DNA from: Heliocidaris tuberculata | Lineage: Eukaryota; Echinodermata; Echinoidea; Camarodonta; Echinometridae | DNA: 64,000 nucleotides | Assembly: GCA_025618425.1 (NCBI GenBank) | Contig: CM046842.1 | Location: 35,190,188-35,254,187 of the forward strand | Direction of reading: 5' to 3' | Part shown: positions 55,220 through 64,000 of the stretch, piece by piece | Layout: every line of letters starts with the position of its first letter | Position numbering within the stretch: the stretch's first letter is position 1 | Made by a program: the position numbers and the translations under genes | Notes under the pieces: generated by a model | Told to the model about the DNA's origin: nothing | The model's input: only the letters and a program-made list of their open reading frames with translations | Database searches by the model: none

Positions 55220-56120
55220 TACACATCATTATTATTAAAGGAATATTTTCCCCCAATGAGTGCCTCTTTCTATGTAGTGTATTCTTTCTATTTCTGTTTT
55301 GTTTTGTTGTTGCTGTTTTTGTTTTGTTTCTTGCTTGCTTCCTTGTCAGAGAAATGTCAGATTTGTATCCCCCATCCCCCCACCCCCCCCCCCCCCGTCA
55401 CAGAATCCTGGATACGCCACCGTTGTAGTATTCTCCTTCAATGTAAATTGTTAAATGTCAGGTTATAATATGTTGCAAGATGATTTTTGTAATGCATGTA
55501 AAATTTAAAACAAAAGCCCCTTTTTCTGCAATCAATAAAATTGAGAGATGATGGTCAAAATTATAAGATTGAGATTCATTTGATGTCTCATTTTGTCCAT
55601 ATTTACAAAAACACAAAGACATGCGATGTAGCCAGAAAGAGAGCCAATTTGAAAAGTAGAGACAAGCGAAAGAGAAAGAGATAGAGAGAGAGAGAAAGAG
55701 AGAAAAGGCTAGAAAATGTATTCAATAGGCAGAGAATTAGAGTGAGAAAGATAAAAACAGAAAGATAGGACAAATGTAAAGAAATTATATTTAATAATGA
55801 GATGAGGGAGAAAGAGAGAGCGAATTATGGCAAGAGGGAGGGGAGAATGATAGAAGAAAGAGAAGGAGGAGAGAAGAATAGAAGAGAGAGAGAGAAAGAA
55901 CAGAGAGTAAGTGTGGGGGTGAATTATTAATGTGGTTTGTAAATGGTAAAAACAAAAATCTGAAAATTCAGAATGAAAAAGTAGAGGCACATATAAATGA
56001 AGCGTATATAGCCTAAATTCTTAGTACTAAATTTTCGTGTTCCCAAACCTGCATTCATTGATACAAGCACAAGAGGGGGAAAAAGAATGTTTCCTGTTTA
56101 TAGAAACTTATAAGTAGACT
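55220..56120. other. Gene-free stretch with hAT-like right end and GA block
   Basis: CCTGGATACGCCACCG at 55408-55423 resembles a hAT right end but has no partner. GA-rich repeats fill about 55620-55910. Confidence 0.45.
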
Positions 56121-56128
56121 AGCGCCTT

Positions 56129-57225
56129 CAGAGGCAGCGCACCGGGGGGGGGGGGGGCAGGGGGCACAGTGATAAGTGGCCCTTTTAACCTCATACATGA
56201 TTGCCCCTTTTGAAATCCGATAAGTGCCCCTGTTTTCGTCTGATTAGTGCCCATTTTCCGTTCAAATAGTGCGATTTTCCCTTCTAATAAGTGCACCTTT
56301 TCACCTCAGATAAGTGCCCATTTTTTTTCGTCGTATAACTGCCCCTTCTTTTTCTAATAAGTGCCCTTTTCACCTTCTGATAAGTGGCCCTTTTAACGTC
56401 ATACATTAGTGCCCCTGTTTTCGTCTGATTAGTGCCCATTTTCCGTTCTAACAGTGCAATTTCCCTTCTGATAAGTGCCCTTTTTCACCCCTGATAAGTT
56501 CACCTTTTTAAGTGCCCCCTTTTACTTCTGATCAGTGCCCCTTTTCCTTTCTAATGGTATCATTTTGCAGTTTGATAAGTGCCCCTTTTGTCTTTTGACA
56601 CCGAGTGCCCCTTTTTACCTATATATCCCGATGTCCTTACAAACTGTGCCCTAAAATCCACAAAATAGCCATATATCTAGCTCCAAATAATCAGAGAGGC
56701 TCCATATTAATACATGTCATAGATTCCCCTACTGATATCAGCACAAAGTGAGGCAGTGGAGTAGGTGGCAAGGGGGCACAGTGCCCTAGATTATACAATA
56801 TTAATCATTGCCCCTAAATCATAAAAGGAATGAGAAAAAAAATTCTAAAATTTTTCCAAAGCTCGCTCGCCACGCTCGCTCACATTTACTTTATAATCTT
56901 CTTATCATATTAGGAAAATCGCTGTGTATAATTAAATACCATAGCCTTCAGCGTTAGAAAACAACCTTAAAATAATCAGACCATCACACAAAATGCAACA
57001 GTACGGTAGTTTTTATCTGGAACCATGTTAAAATAGAAACAGTAACGTGTCGAAAATGATCATCGATAGTGTATTAATCATATTGTAGCAGTTTACTAAT
57101 GTCTCAAAGTGGTATTTTCCGCCTTATTTTCACCATTTGTAGGTAGGTGCTCCTTTTTTTCAAAAAAGTGCCCTTTTTGTTGGTGCCCCCCCCCCCCCAC
57201 TTTGAAAGATGCTCCGCCGCTCCTG
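56129..57225. mobile_element. hAT-type element, 1097 bp, perfect 8-bp TSD, internal minisatellite
   Basis: Identical AGCGCCTT flanks it (56121-56128 and 57226-57233). Ends CAGAGGCAGCGCACC and GATGCTCCGCCGCTCCTG are imperfectly inverted. Inside, TGATAAGTGCCCCTTTT-type units of about 27 bp fill 56165-56625, with a higher-order period of about 209 bp. CAGTGGAGTAGGTGGCAAGG at 56754 looks like another hAT-type left end, so a second element may be nested. No transposase. Confidence 0.88.
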
Positions 57226-57309
57226 AGCGCCTTCAATATAAAATATAACTTATCAGATTATGGAGAAGTAGAGTAAGGTGATGAGAAAAAAAGCCATGTA
57301 AAGAATTAT

Positions 57310-57313
<4 letters not shown>

Positions 57314-57360
<47 letters not shown>

Positions 57361-57370
57361 ATATATATAC
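57314..57370. repeat. (TA)n microsatellite
   Basis: Alternating TA with one ATTA interruption. Confidence 0.95.
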
Positions 57371-58087
57371 ATTTATACTCTCTATATAGATATGCTTAAT
57401 AATAAACAGTTTAAATATTACCACATTGATCAATAGTATATTGCAAAAAATTGGCAAATTATTTTATGAAAGCGTCTTCTTTGAGTGACATGATAAATAT
57501 AAATCTCTCCAAACTGTTTATATTTTCAAAGTTATTATTGAGTGCTTTAGATTATCAAAAAACAGTTCTCTTCTTATCTTATTCTAAATTTCTCATATTG
57601 CATGAAATAATGGAATTCGTCTACGTCCTACTGTCTAATGAGATACAAATACAATAAAAATAACAACAAAATATTCTAGATCCGTGACACTGGCCAGAGT
57701 TTTTCACAGTTTCTTTTTTTTTTCTTATTTATCTTCTTTTTTCCCCCTGTACAGTCTGTTTGTGAAGATAATATTTTGTTTGATGGAATGACCATTGTAT
57801 TTTTCATGAATTTTAGACTGTCAATATTTTCAGTTTGGCAGATTGCCACAATGAATATTTTAAAATCATGAACTGAATGGAATTAAGTCTTCTCCGGGAA
57901 TTTTTTAATAATTCTTTTTATTATTCTTTTTACGTAAAAAGTTTAAGTGTTTGGGTGAGGATTGCAATTTGGTTTCAGGTTAGGTTTATATGTCATGTAT
58001 GTAAGGTTAAGATTATATGCATAGTGTTATTTCCATGAAGTTAATGATTCACTGAAGGAAATTGGCAGTGGAGCAATGGTAGAACAT
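57371..58087. other. Gene-free AT-rich stretch
   Basis: No gene or complete element recognised. Confidence 0.4.
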
Positions 58088-58091
58088 TTAA

Positions 58092-58457
58092 CCCTTTCAG
58101 GATAGGAATTATTTTAGGGCTAAATTGATCACATTATTTTAAATTCCAGTTGGCAACAATTATAATTTTCTTTTAGTGCTTCATAGTTCCAATAAGGTGT
58201 CATGTCTTTGAAAACAATATACATGGTTAGGAATTATGTTGAAAAGTTGAAAAAAATGCCTATTTGGGTGAAAAACAATGATTTTGAACCTCTAAATGTG
58301 TTGCCAATTTAAGGATTTTAAAACTTATTCTCGTTTTTAATTTTTAAATATTTTTTTTTCCTGGCATCAAACGCAACAAAATAGATACAAGTGAGTGTGT
58401 GCAGATTTTTTTGCTCTTTCTAAATCAAATGTTATTGAGCCAAACCACAAAATGTGG
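58092..58457 (-). mobile_element. TTAA-flanked non-autonomous element, copy 2
   Basis: Inverse-orientation relative of 11441-11845. Starts CCCTTTCAGGATAGG after TTAA (58088-58091) and ends CCACAAAATGTGG before TTAA (58458-58461). It lacks the outermost terminus present in copy 1 on that side, so one end is shorter. Confidence 0.75.
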
Positions 58458-58527
58458 TTAATAATATTGTGTAAGCCTATAACTCAAATGATTACATCGA
58501 GGTTTTTTTTTTTTTAAGGTAATTATT

Positions 58528-58592
58528 GGATTCACACCCCGGATACCATGTGATCTACAGTCAGGTGACTTATCCACTAGACCACAACATCT
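58528..58592 (-). mobile_element. tRNA-like SINE head, antisense
   Basis: Minus-strand GTGGTCTAGTGGATAAG (A box) and GGGGTGTGAATCC (B box, T-arm slightly off consensus GGTTCGA). A usable acceptor stem is not evident. Confidence 0.6.
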
Positions 58593-59330
58593 CTTACTGG
58601 ATCGATCGATCCCTGTCACTATAGTTGGACGAACCCTTTCGTTAAAGGCATTGATTAACTTTGCCCAGGATTGAAAAAAAAAATCACTGTTCCAGCTAAT
58701 GCTGTAATCATAATTGCAAACCTTTAGCTCAGACAGGAATTGCCTGAGTTTTATAAGCTGATCGGTCGTTTATATATCAAGATATTTACGATTGAACATT
58801 GATGTCTGGATAGAGTACCACCGAACCCTAAAGAACTCTTACGGTTGGCATACCTCGCTCTATCACTGAATACCGTACGGGCTGGAAACCCGCTCTGAAA
58901 TCGCCAAGCGCTGGTGCTTGGTTTTTGTGACTGCAGCGCAGCGAAGAAGCCGAGCGACTTGCGCTAGCGATTGATCGCGATTTTCTCTTTTTTAGGATAG
59001 TAAACGGGTTCCATTTTCTCTCATACTTTCACATATCCTTAATTATATATGTAATTAGAGGACTGCACACAATTCACTGGCATTTGAGCTGATTTTACAA
59101 TTTTTCACAAAGTTAATCAATCACTTTAAAGTAAATCACATTTCCATACTTTAAATTTCTGTATTCTTGCAACTGTTGTAACCATCACCATGACCACTGA
59201 CTAGCTAGGAAACACAAAGGGGTCTACGACATAGTTATTCTCCGATGGCAAGTGATCCGCTGTCAATATATCCTACACTTTATGAATTCTTAACTTCAAA
59301 CCTGCACCAAACACTAACCCGTCAGTGATA
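58593..59330. other. Gene-free stretch
   Basis: Contains a GC-richer patch with GCGCAGCGAAGAAGCCGAGC near 58934. No gene recognised. Confidence 0.4.
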
Positions 59331-59332
59331 TT

Positions 59333-60180
59333 GTATTGTATTGTATTGTATTTATTTTCCAATCACGATGGTATAAAATAAAACATTACAGGCAGAATGA
59401 TACATAATAACATCAAAATAATGTGAACTGGCTGGATGGCCCACTCAGCTATGTGAATATTGCAAAGCTGTTCTTCCCTGGGGTCCAGATGAATACACAG
59501 ATAAAACAAATAAATCGTTATACACAAAGAAACAAATTGACAATATTAAATAGTCAAGAGTTAAGAATATACAAATTGAAAATACCTTTAAAAGAGAAAA
59601 GAAAAAAAAAATGCAACCACCTCCCCCCCCCCCCTCCCTGAATTGGCAAACAGGCATGTTCCTTTAAAGATCATAGCAAAATGGAATTCGTATATTTAAT
59701 AAGTTGCAAAATGTATTGAAGTTATTAATCAATTTAACATCTATAGCTAAATCATTATATTGACGTGAGCCTCTGTTGGGTAACATTATATTTAACTGAG
59801 ATCTTAGACAATATGAATAATCACACAATCTAAATGACTCCTCTAAATATGGAGGAGCCAAACCATGCAATGATTTATAGACCATCATAATCAGGTGCAT
59901 ATTACGTCTGGACTGTAGGGATTTCCATCCTAGTTTAAGATGAATTTCCTTGTTTGAAATACTACTGAAAACATTAACTTTTAAAATGATGCGACCTGCC
60001 CTATTTTGTATTTTTTGTAGACGTTCAGTATACTTCTTACTTGGTGAATCATATACAATATCAGCATAATCAAAAAGGGGAAGGATTATTGAACTATATA
60101 CTAATTTCAAGTTTGATTCGGATACGCAATGTCTAAGACGAACTAAAAACTTTACTATTTTACTTATTTTCAGGCACATT
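59333..60180 (-). mobile_element. 5'-truncated CR1-like LINE, antisense
   Basis: An intact minus frame (60179-59664) encodes the RT-distal C-terminus: NLKLVYSSIILPLFDYADIV, RLQKIQNRAGRIIL and YKSLHGLAPPYLEE, ending near a natural stop. Toward 59333 is a 3' UTR and a tail seen as ATTGTATTGTATTGTATT, meaning (AATAC)n on the coding strand. The 5' end is truncated before the RT core. Confidence 0.8.
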
Positions 60181-61060
60181 CGTCAATATGAATATCTTGT
60201 TAAGGAGTGAATATTGAGTGCTCTATATAAAAAGAAGAGAGGGAATTTCGACTTTATTTTCTCTTTATTTTTACCACCCCGGGAGAATCACGTCATTGAT
60301 CACTCGATTTTTTTGAGAGAGAGCACATCAGCAACCCACGCCCCCCCCCCCCCCTCCGCCACTTCCATCTGCCCAATCCCGACCCCAGTCTCCTTTGCTA
60401 CGTTTGTATCCAACTGTAATTACAATGGCATTGGAAGGTCTAAATAGAATTTACGATTCTAGCAGGTCTCCCGAGTCTTAACAAACCTCTTTCGTCCCTC
60501 GTCTCCCCGACGTGTCCCCTTCCTAATTTCCATAACGCTATGTATCCGATTCAGTATGCACTGTGTGTGCATTATGATTATCTGTACCTTTCCACCACTG
60601 AAGGAACTCTCCCAAGATGAACTTTAAAATAAATATTTCTGATTGTAAACAAGAATTTCGCACCTTAGTCGCGAAGGTAGATAGAACTATGGCTTATGTC
60701 TTAGTCCAACACCACATTGCCCCTCCCCTTGCCCCCTTGCCCCCTTGCCCTTTCCCTCTCTCTCCGTGCCCCACAGCTATCTCCTTCGCGAAAGTATATG
60801 CAAAGACAATTATCAGTCCACTAGCCCGCTCGCCCACCACCCCCCACCCCCCCTCCTGCTTCTTTTCAAATCTCCACATGTCGGTGCATCCAAATAATAG
60901 ACCTACATTTTGGGCACTCCCTTGACGTTACCATATATCTAAAAACCTCTCTCACGATGAAAACTACAATTTTTGATGAATATTTTCTGGTTGTAGCCTA
61001 AACAAGAATTTCGCGCCATTTCTCGCCGTCAGTGAATACTGTCTCGTACGGAAGCTTAAA
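60181..61060. repeat. Mixed repeats and a diverged duplication
   Basis: CACCCCGGGAGAATCACGTC and TTGATCACTCGA (60275-60310) belong to the AGTGATCACT family. AACAAGAATTTCGC with nearby ATTTCTGATTGT-like text occurs at 60640-60660 and 60985-61012. Poly-C and CCCTTGCC repeats lie between. No gene. Confidence 0.55.
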
Positions 61061-61065
61061 AGTGC

Positions 61066-61225
61066 ACCAAGAAGGCGACTTGTGTAACACGCCAAGGCGC
61101 CTTCTTTTGGCCAAAAAGGCGAGAAGGCGACTTGTACAAACTCGCCAAGGCACCTTGTTTAAGACGAGAAGGCGAGAAGGCGACTTGTACAAACTTGCCA
61201 AGGCGCCTTGTTTCGGTCAAGAAGG
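61066..61225. repeat. 52-bp minisatellite, left part
   Basis: GGCGACTTGTACAAACTCG and CCAAGGCGCCTTGTTT recur at 61074, 61126 and 61179, spacing 52-53 bp. It is broken by a LINE and resumes at 63961. Confidence 0.85.
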
Positions 61226-61784
61226 AGAAGTAATAAATATGATTCACAAAAGGAATCACCTTCGAAAACTTGCGATTAAAAGTGGGAGTGAAGTTGATTG
61301 GGAAACTTTTAGGAAAATGAAAAAATTACGTGACCTTGAGAATAAAAAATAATAAAAGACAGAAATTAAACGAGAAAATAAAAAACGCCAAAGGTAATTT
61401 AGGACAGACGTGGAAAAACTTGAATCTTTTGATCCCTCGTAAAAATAAAGGAAACAAAATTACTTCTTTAGAGGTCGATTCAAAGGAAATTAGCGATGCA
61501 GAACAAATCGCTCAAAGTCTGAACGAATATTTTATTAACATAGGCCCAAATCTAGCACAAAAGATCACTATAGAGGATCATGAGAGTGACTCACTATATC
61601 ATATTACATCGTATTTGTTCAGCTGTCAATTCAAATTTGTTACTGTGACAGTTGATGAGGTTTCACGTGAATTACAAAAATTATCTAATGAAAAAGCCAT
61701 GGGAAACGACTTGTTTCCAATTAAACTGATTAAACTGGGAATCCCTTTTTTTAAAGACACCGCTAACACATATAGTAAATGATT

Positions 61785-62591
61785 CTCTTATTTCAGGGAC
61801 TGATCCTGATCAATGGAAAGTTGCACGTGCCGTTGCTTTACATAAAGGGGGAAATAGGGAGGCATGCAATTACAGACCAATCTCTATTCTACCAATTTTA
61901 TCTAAACTATTAGAAAGAATCGTTTTTAATCAACTTTACAAATATCTGAACGAAAATGGTTTAATAAACATCAGTCAGGTTTCAGGCCACTTCACTCTAC
62001 AACGACAGCCCTATTGCATGTTACGGATGATTGGCTCTAGAGTATTGATAATGGAAAGGTAGTAATTGCGGTCATGCTAGATCTAAAAAAGCATTTGATA
62101 CTGTGAATTATGATATTCTTCTAGGGAAATTAAAACAATATGGCATAAACTGTTCTTTTTTCTTTTACAATTGTTGCAGTGTTTTCATGTATTGTATATA
62201 CCTTGCTTTTTATGGATGTGAATAAAGTGAATTGAATTGAAAAGTGAATTGAATAAAAGATCATACACTTCGGTGGTTTTCAATTTATTTGAATAATAGA
62301 TCGCAAGCAACATGTGTTAATGGAACTTTTTCTGACTTTTCGTCATTGAAATGCGGGATTCCCCAGGGGTCAATCATCGGCCCCCTCCTTTTTGTATTAT
62401 ATATCAATAATTTACCCAATGGACTCCGTTTTTGTAAAGTCAGTATGTACGCTGACGACACAATGCTATACCTTTCTGGCAGTGATATTTTTACTTTAAT
62501 ACAACAAATTAATGAAAACCTGGAATATATTAGGAAATGGCTAGTTACTAATAAATTAAGTTTAAATGTAAACAAACGGAATATATCGTGA
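61785..62591 (+). pseudogene. CR1-like LINE reverse-transcriptase core, broken
   Basis: Between two frame breaks the RT catalytic blocks can be read: PISILPILSKLLERIVFNQL, then after 62100 QYGINCS interrupted at about 62155 and continued as LRWFSIYLNNRS from 62270. YADDT is at about 62448-62462. No single frame covers all of it, so no active RT is made. Confidence 0.75.
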
Positions 62592-62702
62592 TCGGTACAA
62601 AGAAACGATTAAACAGAATTAATGATGTAAATATTAACGTTATTATATCTGGAATTTCATTGAAAAGGGTGCAAACTTGCAAGCATCTCGGCGTGATAAT
62701 AG

Positions 62703-63272
62703 ATGAAAACCTTGCTTGGTGTGAACATATCAGGAACTTGCAAAAGAAAACGAATTACATATGCTAAAATGCATAGGGGTCTAGTAAATAACGAGACACT
62801 GAAAATGGTATACAATGCATTAGTGTCATCCCACCTGTTTTATTGTGATGTTGTTTGGGGAAATTGTGAGAAAACATTGCTAGACACACTTCAAAGAATT
62901 CAAAACCGAGGTGCCCGCCTCATCAATAATACATCTTGGTTATCATCAGGAAAAGAAAACCTAGATCTTTTGAATTGGGAATCGCTCGCCGAGAGGAGAA
63001 AGTATAATATTGCTGTAATGATGTATAAGGTTATGACAAATCAAGTTCCGCCTTATCTAAGTGAGAAATTTTCACACATAAAACATATCTATGATACGCG
63101 ACAAAGCAGGCTTTGTGTTGATATTAGTCGTTCAAAAACTAAATCAGGCAAACGCACATTTATGTATAGAGGTACCCAAATATGGAACTCACTTTCAGAG
63201 GAGATTAAAAGCGCCCCTCATATAGTTGATTTTAAATCTAAACTGGTATATGAGAATATTGCTTCTCCTTAA
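62703..63272 (+). pseudogene. CR1-like LINE C-terminal region
   Basis: A 189-codon frame gives HRGLVNNETLKMVYNAL, LLDTLQRIQNRGARLI, YKVMTNQVPPYLSEKF and IWNSLSEEIKSAPHIVDF, the classic CR1/jockey-group C-terminus, to a natural stop. The true upstream frame joins at about 62690 through a shift. Confidence 0.8.
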
Positions 63273-63960
63273 TTTGTTAAAAATACAGTTTTGCTAGATA
63301 AAGAGCAATCAAAAAATAAACTTCTTATGATGCTTTAACGTACAATTTTGTCGAACTACAGAATGATTTCTTTTCTCTTTTCTTTTCTTTTTGCATTTCG
63401 GAAATATAAATACTATTACATCTTAAGGTTGTGGAATGGAAAGGTAAACTAATAAACTAATATAAAACTAAATATGAAATTAAATTAAAATTAAATTAAT
63501 TTTGAGACACCAAAAACTTACCTTGTTTGAGACTTTATTCCTTTAACTTTTTACTCTGTTTTAATTTGTTTTTTGTAATAGTTCCTCTTTGACTAATTTT
63601 ATCGAGACATTAAATACGTGATAGATTTCCTTATTTTTAACATAACCAAATTATATATTTTGTGTCATTTCACATTACTTTATCGTATTTTATTTCTCAT
63701 TATATATTTAAATTTTTATACCTTTATACTGAACTCTTTCATTTTGATATGTTTTGTAATATTTTTCTAAGCCCTATAATTTCTGTGTATATTATTTTAT
63801 CATTTTTTTTCTATGCATGTAATTGTTGTTTTGATACTTGTATTTATATTTTATTTTTCATTGTGTTTTATTGATACACGGCCCGATTGTAAACAGTCAA
63901 GAAGCTGAATTGGGCTTATACCGTGTTTAAATAAATAAATCAAATCAAATCAAATCAAGG

Positions 63961-64000
63961 CAAGAAGGCGACTTGTACAACTCACCAAGGCGCCTTGTTT
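63961..64000. repeat. 52-bp minisatellite, right part, runs off the window
   Basis: CAAGAAGGCGACTTGTACAA and CACCAAGGCGCCTTGTTT continue the unit interrupted at 61225. Confidence 0.85.

Larger units (their letters stand above)
61226..63960 (+). mobile_element. CR1-like LINE, 5'-truncated, with (AAATC)n tail
   Basis: Starts just before the RT domain (MIHKRNHLRKLAIKSGSE) and shows EYFINIGPNLAQKI, SNEKAMGNDLFPIKL, NYRPISILPILSKLLER, KAFDTVNYDIL, GIPQGSIIGPLLFVLYIN, MYADDTMLYLS, KHLGVIIDENLAWCEHI and WNSLSEEIKSAPHIVDFKS. Tail AAATCAAATCAAATC ends near 63958. CAAGAAGG at 61218-61225 and 63961-63968 is the probable TSD. At least four frame breaks and a tail-like insertion (about 62150-62265) disrupt it. 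Confidence 0.85.

Overview
This 64-kb window is eukaryotic and most likely from an echinoderm, probably a sea urchin. The reasons are indirect: a tandem pair of RING-less B-box/coiled-coil/propeller genes, tRNA-derived SINEs with a SURF-like tail, CR1-like and Tx1/L1-like LINEs, long poly-C/poly-G runs, (GA)n tracts and dense small inverted-repeat elements. Nothing looks bacterial. No species can be named from sequence alone.

Layout. 1-17.9 kb has no host gene: minisatellites, SINE pieces and short DNA transposons, several with readable target-site duplications (TSDs). 18.07-20.82 kb is an uninterrupted ORF for a type I membrane protein with three Ig-like domains, the first Neph/KIRREL-like, and a long tyrosine-rich tail. 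20.9-26.7 kb is repeats. 26.7-30.8 kb is an antisense, lightly broken Tx1/L1-type LINE. 31.0-32.1 kb is a higher-order tandem repeat and 32.8-33.1 kb a GC-rich inverted-repeat element.

34.0-50.35 kb is a tandem duplication of a B-box gene. Copy 1 (34,017-35,831) and copy 2 (45,362-47,137) share a 3' splice site and an 18-nt leader before the ATG. Copy 2 has lost much of its zinc-binding module but keeps an open coiled coil and C-terminal propeller-like half. A third promoter-like and first-exon-like segment lies at 50.2-50.35 kb without a coding exon. Between the units lie about 27 copies of a 61-bp satellite and a CR1-like LINE cut by several later insertions.

50.4-64 kb is again repetitive: a mariner-type MITE, a foldback element with an inverted minisatellite core, a TTAA-flanked MITE, a 1.1-kb hAT-type element carrying its own minisatellite, and two CR1-like LINE copies. 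One of these LINEs is inserted in a 52-bp minisatellite that resumes at the window edge.

The three host coding genes are inferred to work in surface adhesion or signalling (Ig receptor) and TRIM-like cytoplasmic recognition. Everything else is mobile or tandemly repeated DNA. Repeat classes are called from visible termini and TSDs, not from database matches.
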